The notes under the pieces: model-generated
What the model was told of the DNA's origin: nothing
The model's database searches: none
Seen by the model: the letters and a program-made list of their open reading frames with translations, nothing else
Source of the DNA: Polluticaenibacter yanchengensis
GTDB taxonomy: Bacteria; Bacteroidota; Bacteroidia; Chitinophagales; Chitinophagaceae
Reading direction: 5' to 3'
Length of the DNA: 64,000 nucleotides
Assembly: GCA_027854065.1 (NCBI GenBank)
Contig: JAQGEF010000016.1
Span: forward strand, 30,974 to 94,973
Made by a program: the position numbers and the translations under genes
In this document: piece after piece, positions 43,393 to 51,439 of the stretch
How the letters are laid out: each line of letters begins with the position of its first letter
Numbering within the stretch: position 1 is the first letter of the stretch

Positions 43393-43423
43393 CAAAAATA
43401 GATATTATTTTTGCACTGCCAAA
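43393..43423 (-). promoter_or_regulatory. Promoter of tRNA-Glu copy 1
   Basis: On the minus strand, TTTG (43420-43423), a 19-base spacer, and TATTTTTG (43393-43400), as in the other copy although the spacer sequence differs. Confidence 0.85.
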
Positions 43424-43446
43424 TTTATTTTGTCTTTTTTTGAAAA

Positions 43447-44139
43447 TTAATATTTGTAAGTAGCCAACTTAAATAAACTGCCTCCTGTTGCCTGAGTGGT
43501 ATATATGCCGAGGCCACAAACCCAATCACTTTCTGTTGTTACTGTACCCATGTCCGTTCCCATCATAACAGATTTTAGTGCTATTGAAAACCTGAACCCA
43601 TCAGTATATTTCTTACCACCAAATGTTGCATCTACTTTGTTATCTAAAAATGTAATAGTATAAACGCTCTCGCCCATGCCAGGCATTAATTCACTATCAT
43701 ACTTGTACTGCCAGGAATCGCCAACTGATTTGGTCACGTCATAAAGCTTTACAGTAACAGCGGGAATGTCAGTCATCGCCACTTTGGGCATATGCATATA
43801 AAGATTTCCATCTGTATCCACACCAAAATATTGAAAGCCTGATACAGAACCAGTTTTGATACTTGTTTTAGCAAATTTTATTCCGGCAATCGTGGTATCA
43901 CCAAGTCCCTTATATTCGTAAGATTCAGAATTAGCCGCATTTTTTAATATACTTACCGATCCGTTCCTGTATGGGACCAGTTTGCAGTCAGTTACAATTG
44001 GTGATCCACCCCCGGTGCCAGTTGAATCATTAGGTATTTCAGATTCATTTATATAAGGCATATACTTTTTACAGCTTGTAATACTTCCAGCAACAATTAC
44101 GCTTAACGCCAGTCCAAGTGAAACAAATATTCTTTTCAT
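43447..44139 (-). CDS. Putative lipoprotein, unknown function
   Basis: A 230-residue exported protein with a lipoprotein signal (VIVAGSITSCKK, acylated Cys at 23). A short Ser/Thr/Gly linker follows, then a beta-rich domain of about 170 residues with a two-cysteine pattern (DCKLVPY and SDWVCGLG). I do not recognise the family. No partner gene is evident; the tRNA-Glu cassettes lie upstream in sequence but are independently transcribed. Probably outer-membrane or periplasmic. Confidence 0.75.
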   Translation of the reverse strand: MKRIFVSLGLALSVIVAGSITSCKKYMPYINESEIPNDSTGTGGGSPIVTDCKLVPYRNGSVSILKNAANSESYEYKGLGDTTIAGIKFAKTSIKTGSVSGFQYFGVDTDGNLYMHMPKVAMTDIPAVTVKLYDVTKSVGDSWQYKYDSELMPGMGESVYTITFLDNKVDATFGGKKYTDGFRFSIALKSVMMGTDMGTVTTESDWVCGLGIYTTQATGGSLFKLATYKY

Positions 44140-44449
44140 AATTTATATATAATGCTTAATTCTTTAAACAGTCTGAGTTTTTATTCTAAAATGTTAATAG
44201 TTCACAAATAAACGACATTTATTGGTGTTTTATTTTATTGAGCATAAAATATTCAAATATGCCTTCAGTAAGAGATATTACTACTAAATTGTTTGCCAAA
44301 TGTGCTTGTATCCACAATAACCGGTTTCGCTTTAATTCTAATGTTGAGAGGATCATATATTATTTAATGAAAAGATCAGCCAGGCAAAAAAGAATTTGCT
44401 ATTTGGCTGATCTTAAGTATTCAAATCAATCTTTCTGACATTTAATGAA
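44140..44449. other. Intergenic stretch, 310 bases
   Basis: An AT-rich gap between two minus-strand genes. It holds the hairpin at 44372-44414 and a 66-codon plus-strand frame (44238-44438) that overlaps that hairpin and has no credible features. Nothing else is seen. Confidence 0.55.
44372..44414 (-). terminator. Terminator of the asparagine-synthase-like gene
   Basis: An 11 bp stem AAGATCAGCCA/TGGCTGATCTT has a 21-base loop, 36 bases beyond the stop. Confidence 0.65.
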
Positions 44450-46285
44450 TTATTTTTCGAAAGTATCTACGTAGAATTTTGTTTGAAGGCCTACATACAG
44501 GTCAAAAGGAACAATCCTGCTACCTGACCTTCTGTGTTCAAATATTTCAATATATTTATTGCTGTTAAAGAAATTTTCAGAAGCCATATAATTTTTGTAG
44601 TTGTTATAATTTATATCGGAATTATAAAAACTGAAAAAATCATAGGACTTAAACAGGCGATCTTTTTTTGATTTCCCTTTAGTAGCCTTAAATACTTTAT
44701 CCAGAACTTTATCGATGCTATACCTGATATACCATCCGAATAAAACAAGGTTTTCATTCGCGTTGTAATTAACAAAAGGGCTTCTGTTGCTTGGGAATGA
44801 ACCAACCTTTTTCCATGAACTTACCCGGAACATTTTAGAGGTTAATTCATCGGAATAGCGGTTGCTGATGCTTACGTTTAGAACCCTTTTCATAATCCTG
44901 ACATTCGTCATAGGTACCTCTGCTCTGAACTTATATTTTAGTAGATTTATATGGCGTCCCATTGTATTCCGGCCATAGGAAAACATATAGAATATTTCTT
45001 CAAATGCTTCCTGGTAGGCAAAAGTGTAATTAGATTTCAGGAAGTTTACATAGAAATAGAAATCGGACTTAAACTCTTCTATTATTTTTAATCTTTCAGT
45101 TTCATCAACAGCAAAGCTCTTTAGTGAATCAGTGAATTTAGTTAAATATTGATTTAAAAAGCCATTGTTGAATGCATTAAAACTTTTATCGGTAAAAGGG
45201 TGAAGTTCCAGTTTGCTTCCTGTAATTACTTTTTTGATATTATATTTTATCCTGAATTTTTTATCAATCATCGATTCTACTCTTTGCGACCTTAAGATGT
45301 CCAGGCTGTCACCCAGTAAAATAACGCTGCCTTTTTTGAAATTCTCTTTTAATAATAATGAGTTCCAGGTACAAACGTAAAGAGAGTTGGTTTTTTGAAA
45401 TATGTCGTATATCTTTTCTTTAGTATCCGGTAGTAAGTTCTCGTATAGGTTAATTAATGTCAGTTTGAAATTGAATGCCTTAGATAGTTTGATCGGGATA
45501 TCGGTATCAATGTGTCCTATCTCCCCATTATTAAAAGCCTCAAAGCTGATATTATTGGCAATTAAATGAGCAAGATTGAGTCGGCTATCCAGGCCACCGC
45601 TTAACGGCAGCAGGATATTTTCATTTTTAAAGTGTTTTTCAGATTCTTTGTTAATCAGTTCAACTAATTCTTTGGCAAATGAATCCATATTGACTTCTTC
45701 ATCTTTCTGTTTTACCTGGTTTTCAATTTTTGATTCAGTTGATAAATCGGGTTTAAATTTCAATCGCTCGCCGGGTAGTAATCTGAAAACATCATAAAGA
45801 GTGGTTTTATTCCCAAATGAAGAATAAGGATAAATACTTTCACATACTAAAGATGATAATCTTAATTTGTAGTGAGTGATATCTTTCAGGTAGGTTAAAG
45901 AGGAACTTATAACAAATATATTTTCTACACTGGAGTAGAACAGGTTGTCCATCCCAATATAGTCGTTAAATACGAATTTCTCATTTGTTAAGAAATTAAT
46001 GTAAAAACCTGTAAAGTAGCCACTCAAATCATCTTCAAAAGTCCATCGATTGTTTTGAAGCATTTCAATAAACCTTTTTATGGAGTCTGTCTGATTCAAT
46101 CCATCATATAACAGCCTGCCATTAAAAAGCATGATACCGTTTTCATCTTCATAGATGTTAACGCCTTCACTAAAAAATAAGATTTTATTATCAGAAAATC
46201 TTTTAAACTGACTAAAATTGGAACTAAGCAATTCCAGATTGTTAAGGGTGATTGATTTCGGAAAATCAATATACATAAAGTTCAT
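44450..46285 (-). CDS. Asparagine synthase-like protein lacking glutaminase Cys
   Basis: A 611-residue protein with asparagine synthetase B layout. An N-terminal class II amidotransferase-like region (about 1-165, with LSGYFTGFYINFLTNEKFVFNDYIGMDNLFYS) precedes an ATP-pyrophosphatase domain with LPLSGGLDSRLNLA near residue 230. The N-terminus is MNFMYIDFPK, so the catalytic Cys2 of true AsnB is absent and no other early cysteine replaces it. The glutamine-hydrolysing site is therefore probably dead. Such proteins activate a carboxylate with ATP in asparagine, beta-lactam or lasso-peptide chemistry, or occur in surface-polysaccharide loci. No lasso precursor or protease gene is nearby. Substrate unknown. 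Confidence 0.8.
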   Translation of the reverse strand: MNFMYIDFPKSITLNNLELLSSNFSQFKRFSDNKILFFSEGVNIYEDENGIMLFNGRLLYDGLNQTDSIKRFIEMLQNNRWTFEDDLSGYFTGFYINFLTNEKFVFNDYIGMDNLFYSSVENIFVISSSLTYLKDITHYKLRLSSLVCESIYPYSSFGNKTTLYDVFRLLPGERLKFKPDLSTESKIENQVKQKDEEVNMDSFAKELVELINKESEKHFKNENILLPLSGGLDSRLNLAHLIANNISFEAFNNGEIGHIDTDIPIKLSKAFNFKLTLINLYENLLPDTKEKIYDIFQKTNSLYVCTWNSLLLKENFKKGSVILLGDSLDILRSQRVESMIDKKFRIKYNIKKVITGSKLELHPFTDKSFNAFNNGFLNQYLTKFTDSLKSFAVDETERLKIIEEFKSDFYFYVNFLKSNYTFAYQEAFEEIFYMFSYGRNTMGRHINLLKYKFRAEVPMTNVRIMKRVLNVSISNRYSDELTSKMFRVSSWKKVGSFPSNRSPFVNYNANENLVLFGWYIRYSIDKVLDKVFKATKGKSKKDRLFKSYDFFSFYNSDINYNNYKNYMASENFFNSNKYIEIFEHRRSGSRIVPFDLYVGLQTKFYVDTFEK

Positions 46286-46302
46286 AAAAGGGGGAGTTTG
46301 TC

Positions 46303-46310
46303 CAAAATTA
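46303..46310 (-). promoter_or_regulatory. Candidate -7 box of the asparagine-synthase-like gene
   Basis: Minus-strand TAATTTTG matches TAnnTTTG, 18 bases before the start codon, implying a leader of about 10 bases. No clear -33 element was seen. Confidence 0.4.
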
Positions 46311-46707
46311 GAGATAAAACTAATTGGTTTATATATTTATATGAACTTTTTTTATATTTAAATTAATTTATTGATATTTAATTTTTTAAATTTTTTAATA
46401 TGATATTTTAGGTAGCGATTTATATATAAATAACTTACTACGCATTGCTTAAATCAGGTATTGGCAGGAGTTTACTCTTGCCATATTTTAATTTCACTAG
46501 GAGTGAGTACCGTATTTTAACCGGCCACCTCTCAGAAATTGATCAGGTATTGAAATTTATGGAACATAATTGCAGGTAAATTGTAAAATGTAACATGATT
46601 AACGCTTTAACATTTTGGAAAAAAGCGGATTAAAATAATGTTCATTATTTATCTCAAACATTGTAAATTCGCACAACATTATTATTCATACAAACTAAAT
46701 TATTATT
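46311..46707. other. Intergenic stretch, about 400 bases
   Basis: Very AT-rich. The only structure seen is a hairpin TGGCAGGAG-TTTA-CTCTTGCCA at 46462-46483. The gapA promoter must lie here; TAAATTCG at about 46663-46670 is one base off the -7 consensus. No gene is supported. Confidence 0.5.
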
Positions 46708-47721
46708 ATGAGCACTGTAAAAGTTGCTATTAACGGTTTTGGACGTATTGGTCGCTTGGTTTTCCGCCAAATTTACAACATGGAGAATATCGATGTGGTT
46801 GCAATCAACGACTTAACTAGTCCGGCTACATTGGCTCACCTTTTAAAATACGATAGCGCCCAGGGTCGTTTCAATCAGGAAGTAACAGCGGGCGAAGGCA
46901 GCATTTCAGTAAACGGTGAAGAAATAAAAATATATGCTCAGCGTGATCCGGCACAAATTCCTTGGGGCCAGCACGATGTAGATGTGGTGTTGGAATGTAC
47001 AGGTTTCTTTGCAGATAAAGATAAAGCGTCTGCTCATATTACAGCAGGTGCAAAACGTGTGGTGATCAGCGCACCGGCTACCGGAGATTTAAAAACGATC
47101 GTGTACAACGTAAACCATAGCATTTTAGACGGTTCTGAAACAATTATCAGCTGTGCAAGTTGTACAACCAACTGTTTAGCGCCAATGGCTAAGGTTTTAG
47201 AAGAAAAATATACCATCTTAAACGGTTTAATGACTACCGTTCACGCTTATACCAACGATCAGAATACACAGGATGCACCTCATGCTAAAAACGACCTTCG
47301 TCGTGCACGTGCTGCCGCTCAGAATATTGTTCCGAACAGTACAGGTGCAGCTAAAGCTATCGGCTTGGTTTTACCTAGCTTAAAAGGTAAATTAGATGGT
47401 TCTGCACAACGGGTGCCTACACTTACCGGTTCTTTAACAGAGTTAACTGCTGTTTTAGGTGCCAAAGTAACTGTGGAAGAAATCAATGCTGCCATGAAAG
47501 CTGCTGCAAACGAAAGCTATGGTTATACTGAAGACGAAATCGTAAGCTCAGACATCATCGGCATTACTTACGGTAGCTTGTTCGATGCTACTCAAACGCG
47601 CGTTCAAACCGTAGGCGATACTCAATTAGTTCGTACTGTATCCTGGTACGATAACGAAATGAGTTATGTAAGCCAGTTGGTGCGTACTGTAAAGTATTTT
47701 GCAGGTTTAATCAGCAAATAA
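46708..47721 (+). CDS. gapA: Glyceraldehyde-3-phosphate dehydrogenase
   Basis: Glycolytic enzyme converting glyceraldehyde-3-phosphate to 1,3-bisphosphoglycerate with NAD+; 337 residues. The NAD-binding start is [16 protein letters not shown] and the active-site cysteine is in [12 protein letters not shown] near residue 152. The catalytic histidine follows in the segment after [10 protein letters not shown], and [13 protein letters not shown] is near the end. Strong codon bias indicates high expression. pgk lies downstream on the same strand but is separated by 890 bases of repeats and a terminator, so the genes are not a simple operon. Confidence 0.98.
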   Translation: MSTVKVAINGFGRIGRLVFRQIYNMENIDVVAINDLTSPATLAHLLKYDSAQGRFNQEVTAGEGSISVNGEEIKIYAQRDPAQIPWGQHDVDVVLECTGFFADKDKASAHITAGAKRVVISAPATGDLKTIVYNVNHSILDGSETIISCASCTTNCLAPMAKVLEEKYTILNGLMTTVHAYTNDQNTQDAPHAKNDLRRARAAAQNIVPNSTGAAKAIGLVLPSLKGKLDGSAQRVPTLTGSLTELTAVLGAKVTVEEINAAMKAAANESYGYTEDEIVSSDIIGITYGSLFDATQTRVQTVGDTQLVRTVSWYDNEMSYVSQLVRTVKYFAGLISK

Positions 47722-47740
47722 TTTTCACTGAATATTGAGA

Positions 47741-47777
47741 ACAAGCCGTAATCCACAAAAATTGCGGCTTGTTTATT
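47741..47777 (+). terminator. Terminator of gapA
   Basis: A 12 bp stem ACAAGCCGTAAT/ATTGCGGCTTGT with one G-U pair is followed by TTATTT. Repeat copy G starts 18 bases later. Confidence 0.85.
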
Positions 47778-47795
47778 TATACAGGTTCTTTTATT

Positions 47796-47911
47796 GGGGC
47801 TATCGGCATGCGTTCATTTTTGTACTTCAGTTCCGGCTGCTTAGGGCTCCGCTACGCTCGGTGCTCCTGCGTCGCACTGGCGCTAAGGCGCCACCCACGC
47901 ATCCGGCAGCC
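47796..47911 (+). repeat. Structured intergenic repeat, copy G
   Basis: GGGGCT start, 31 nt arm, main stem CCGG-TGC-GGG with CCC-GCA-CCGG, hairpin GTGC...GCAC, then hairpin TGGCGC-TAAG-GCGCCA, CAGCC end. Same orientation as gapA, behind its terminator. Confidence 0.87.
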
Positions 47912-47951
47912 CGTTAGCCATAGTGCAGATATGAACGTTTGTTAGATTGAA

Positions 47952-48384
47952 GTCATTTTGACGAGGTGAAATTGAAACTGCTTTGAAATAAAGTAGCCCG
48001 GGGAAAAATTCCCTTGTCACAGTGAAGGCTGATTCTTCACTTCGTTCAGAATATTGAATGAGATTCTTCGCTGCACTCAGAATGACGATAGCATATTTGA
48101 TTAGTTTTGGCTTCTCAGTCATTTTGACGAGGTGAAATTGGAACTGCTTTGAAATGGCGTAACCCGAGGAAAAATTCCCTTGAAATATGTGGATGTTTTC
48201 TTCGCTGCGCTCAGAAATTGGATAAGATTCTTCGCTGCGCTCAGAATGACGATAGCATATTTGATTAGTTTTGGCTTCTCAGTCATTTTGACGAGGTGAA
48301 ATTAGAACTGCTTTGAAATGGCGTAACCCGAGGAAAAATCCCCTTGAAATATGAGGATGTTTTCTTCGCTGCGCTCAGAATGAC
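47952..48384. repeat. GTCATTTTGA-bounded repeat block 2
   Basis: Three units (47952-48086, 48118-48250, 48282-48384), each GTCATTTTGACG to TCAGAATGAC. The second and third lie 164 bases apart and share their flanking spacer, so they arose by recent tandem duplication. No gene is seen. Confidence 0.85.
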
Positions 48385-48458
48385 GGTAGAGGATTTGTTT
48401 CCTTAGTAAAGAGCGGCCGGAGTGGTTAAAAAGCTAAATAGCATGACTAATGCCGAAG

Positions 48459-48571
48459 GGCTGCGGTGGACAGCAGGCAGCCGCCTGAGCGGCTGGTAGG
48501 AGCGTAGCGACTACGATACCCTGCAGTACACCGGACAAATGAACAACCTCGTTACTGCGGATGAAAGCCCC
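48459..48571 (-). repeat. Structured intergenic repeat, copy H
   Basis: Reads on the minus strand. Main stem CGGTG-AC-GCAGG with CCTGC-GT-CACCG, quite different in sequence from other copies but fully paired. Hairpins GTAG...CTAC and AGCCGC-TCAG-GCGGCT; end CAGCC. It lies 41 bases before pgk in opposite orientation. Confidence 0.85.
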
Positions 48572-48611
48572 AAATAAAAAATATTATTAAAATAAATAAC
48601 ATTAATACATC

Positions 48612-49817
48612 ATGAGCAAATTTTCCGAACATTCATTTCAGGGTGAGACTGCTTTAATACGTGTAGACTTTAATGTGCCTTTAGATAAAGCGACACTTGC
48701 CATTACTGATGATACCCGCATTAAGGCGGCGTTACCTACTATTAAAAAAATATTAGCCGATGGCGGCAAAGTGATTTTGATGAGCCATCTCGGCCGTCCG
48801 AAAGAAGGACCTGAAGATAAATACTCTCTGAAACATATTGTGCCCCACTTAACCGAACTGTTAGGCAGTGATGCTAAAAAAGTGTTCTTTGCCAATGATT
48901 GTATTGGCGAACAGGCTTACATGACCGCGGGTATGTTACATGCCGGTGAAGTATTGCTTTTGGAGAACCTTCGTTTTTACAAGGAAGAAGAAAAAGGAGA
49001 TAAGGCATTTGCAGAAAAGTTATCGAAACTGGGCGACGTATATGTGAACGATGCTTTTGGCACCGCACACCGCGCACATGCAAGTACTGCAATTATCGCA
49101 GATTATTTTGCGGATGATAAAAAGTTTTTTGGTTTACTGATGGAAGGTGAGGTGAATGCTGCAGAAAAAGTATTGCACGAAGCGCAGGCACCTTTTACAG
49201 CCATTATCGGCGGTGCGAAAGTGAGCGACAAAATCCTGATTATAGAAAATTTATTGGAGCGGGCTACCGATATTATTATTGGCGGCGGTATGGCTTATAC
49301 CTTTATGAAAGCGCGCGGCGGAAAAATTGGTAACAGTCTTTGCGAAGATGACCGCTTACAAATGGCATTGGAATTACTGGAAAAAGCGAAAGCTAAAAAT
49401 GTAAGTATTCACCTGCCGGAAGACAGCGTGATTGCTGATAAATTTGCAGCGGATGCCAATACTCAAACATCCCCAAGCGATGCGATCCCTGATGGTTGGA
49501 TGGGATTAGACATAGGACCGAAAGCTGCCGGGATATTTGCGGAAGTGATCCGTAAAAGCAATACCATTTTATGGAATGGCCCGATGGGTGTTTTCGAAAT
49601 GGAAAAGTTCCAGGCAGGTACAAAAGCGATTGCAGATGCAGTGGCTGAAAGTACTGAAAAAGGCGCCTTTAGCTTAGTAGGCGGCGGTGACAGCGTTTCT
49701 GCTGTAAACCAATTCGGCTATAATGATAAAGTAAGCTATATAAGTACCGGTGGTGGTGCCATGCTGGAATACTTTGAAGGAAAAGTGTTACCGGGTATCG
49801 CAGCTATTAAGAAATAA
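48612..49817 (+). CDS. pgk: Phosphoglycerate kinase
   Basis: Glycolytic ATP-forming kinase acting on 1,3-bisphosphoglycerate; 401 residues, two lobes. Substrate-binding features are [11 protein letters not shown] near residue 20, [18 protein letters not shown] near 60 and [14 protein letters not shown]. In the nucleotide lobe, [21 protein letters not shown] and the C-terminal [12 protein letters not shown] and [14 protein letters not shown] stretches are seen. A terminator follows. Functionally it is the partner of the upstream gapA. Confidence 0.98.
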   Translation: MSKFSEHSFQGETALIRVDFNVPLDKATLAITDDTRIKAALPTIKKILADGGKVILMSHLGRPKEGPEDKYSLKHIVPHLTELLGSDAKKVFFANDCIGEQAYMTAGMLHAGEVLLLENLRFYKEEEKGDKAFAEKLSKLGDVYVNDAFGTAHRAHASTAIIADYFADDKKFFGLLMEGEVNAAEKVLHEAQAPFTAIIGGAKVSDKILIIENLLERATDIIIGGGMAYTFMKARGGKIGNSLCEDDRLQMALELLEKAKAKNVSIHLPEDSVIADKFAADANTQTSPSDAIPDGWMGLDIGPKAAGIFAEVIRKSNTILWNGPMGVFEMEKFQAGTKAIADAVAESTEKGAFSLVGGGDSVSAVNQFGYNDKVSYISTGGGAMLEYFEGKVLPGIAAIKK

Positions 49818-49839
49818 TAATTATATTCGGTTTATTTTT

Positions 49840-49870
49840 AGGGACGGTATTAATTATCGTCCCTTTTTAT
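49840..49870 (+). terminator. Terminator of pgk
   Basis: Stem AGGGACG/CGTCCCT with an AT-rich 11-base loop and a T-run. It lies between convergent pgk and the minus-strand barrel gene and may serve both. Confidence 0.75.
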
Positions 49871-51423
49871 TACATATAGACCTTAATTAAGAATTCCAGG
49901 GCTAACCTGTCTCCGTTTGGTGTATAAATGGCTCCAATTGTATTGGCTACGTCTGAAGTCGGTTTTAAGTATGTTCCGTTTATGACAAATCCAACAGTAT
50001 TCTTCTTAAATATATTAGGAGTATTAAGTCTGAGAGAGAAGTTAGTACCTATTGCTGGTGTTTGCCAATATAGGAAATTCGTATATACCATGCCTTTTGT
50101 ATAATAATTCTCCTGCGTGGATGGAGCAATGTAATAATTATCAATTACATGTCGATAGAAAGGGGATATGGTTGCTCCGAGTAATGTTTTGTCTTTAAGT
50201 TTTTTAAATATTCCTAATTTCAGTTCAGGTTGAATAAAACTTGTTTCCGTTTGGTGAGAAGTAGCAGCATCTTGTTTGAAATTGTTTTTGTACAAGCCGG
50301 AAATGCCCAGTAAATAATTAACAGGTTTATTTTTATTGAACATTAATTGGTAAAACATGTTAAACTGTGTGTGGGTATATTGGTAATTGGTACCATTATA
50401 GATCCTGGTCCAGTTAAGTAAACTTTGTGTATTAAAATCAACGCCTATTTGTTGAGAATGATTGGTTTTGTCCTGAGTTACTAACAAATTACCTTCTGCG
50501 TTATCAGATTGTATATACCCGTCTAATGTGTAATTTTTTCGGGATGCGCTGTTTGCATCAGCAGTAAATACATTATCCTGTTGCCAGAGTGTGTATTTAA
50601 AGTCACCTTGTATTTTAATGGTTTTAAGAAGTCCGGTATAATGTACGCCGAATCCGTTATAGGTATCATATCTTCTTAAGGGCTTTTTAGAAATGGAGTA
50701 ACTGGATAATCCAAAACTCAGGAAATTTACCCTTTCCAGATAAGAAAGGTTTTCATCATACATACTGCTTTTGTATTTCACAGCAGTGTTTTCATAGCCG
50801 CCACCATATTTATAAGATGCTCCAATAAAGTGGGTACCTAATTTAAGGGTTAATTCCGGGTTGATGTTATATATAAACTGCTTTACATCAACTCTCGGGT
50901 CAACTGAACGGGTCGTCCAGTTATTTTGATATCTTATACTTGTACCTATAAACAATCTGTCTTTTAACAACTCGTAGCTCAACAATGCTTTTATATCATA
51001 ATTCTGGCGCTCAAATTTTCCTGCTTTTCCGGCATAGAAAAAATACGGTTGGGCATCATTATAGATTCCCTGTAAGTTAAATGCCAGACTGTCCTCCCAA
51101 CCTTTTGTTATTTGTAAACTTCCGGCAACTTTAAACCTGCCAATTTGTTTAAGTCCCTGAGTATAAAAGTTCGCGTCTAAAGTTTGATAGGCTTCAAAAC
51201 CTTGTCTGTAAGCACCTTTTACATAATTAGAAGACAGTTGTGTAATGCCGATTGAATGTTGTGGTAAACCATGAAGATTAGTAACACTTTTAAACCCTGC
51301 CTCAAGCTTATTATTTTCTATCGGGTAGAAAAATAAACTATCCGTTTGTTGCTTTTGGGCATACGAAGATTGAAATCCGGATATGAAAACAATAGATATT
51401 AAAAAAGTGCTAATAAACTTCAT
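49870..51423 (-). CDS. Outer-membrane beta-barrel protein, DUF6850-like
   Basis: An exported 517-residue protein with a signal peptide (MKFISTFLISIVFISGFQSSYAQ). Alternating amphipathic strands continue to an aromatic C-terminus (LALEFLIKVYM), as expected of an outer-membrane barrel of about 16-20 strands. The third-gene position after a TonB receptor and a DUF4876 lipoprotein matches proteins I know as DUF6850, though the family name is from memory of context. It starts 16 bases after the DUF4876 stop, so it is co-transcribed. The role may be a companion channel or surface factor for the receptor (inference). Confidence 0.7.
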   Translation of the reverse strand: MKFISTFLISIVFISGFQSSYAQKQQTDSLFFYPIENNKLEAGFKSVTNLHGLPQHSIGITQLSSNYVKGAYRQGFEAYQTLDANFYTQGLKQIGRFKVAGSLQITKGWEDSLAFNLQGIYNDAQPYFFYAGKAGKFERQNYDIKALLSYELLKDRLFIGTSIRYQNNWTTRSVDPRVDVKQFIYNINPELTLKLGTHFIGASYKYGGGYENTAVKYKSSMYDENLSYLERVNFLSFGLSSYSISKKPLRRYDTYNGFGVHYTGLLKTIKIQGDFKYTLWQQDNVFTADANSASRKNYTLDGYIQSDNAEGNLLVTQDKTNHSQQIGVDFNTQSLLNWTRIYNGTNYQYTHTQFNMFYQLMFNKNKPVNYLLGISGLYKNNFKQDAATSHQTETSFIQPELKLGIFKKLKDKTLLGATISPFYRHVIDNYYIAPSTQENYYTKGMVYTNFLYWQTPAIGTNFSLRLNTPNIFKKNTVGFVINGTYLKPTSDVANTIGAIYTPNGDRLALEFLIKVYM

Positions 51424-51439
51424 GGTTAAAAATTATACG

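Noticed and set aside
44238-44438. A 66-codon plus-strand frame next to the asparagine-synthase-like gene, considered as a lasso-type precursor
   Set aside because: It overlaps the terminator hairpin of the neighbouring gene, has no leader/core pattern and lies on the opposite strand from the enzyme; no partner protease or leader-binding gene is present.
47952-48384. Regularly spaced repeats between gapA and pgk considered as a CRISPR array
   Set aside because: Units are over 100 bases with inverted ends, the spacers are duplicated rather than unique, and there are no cas genes.
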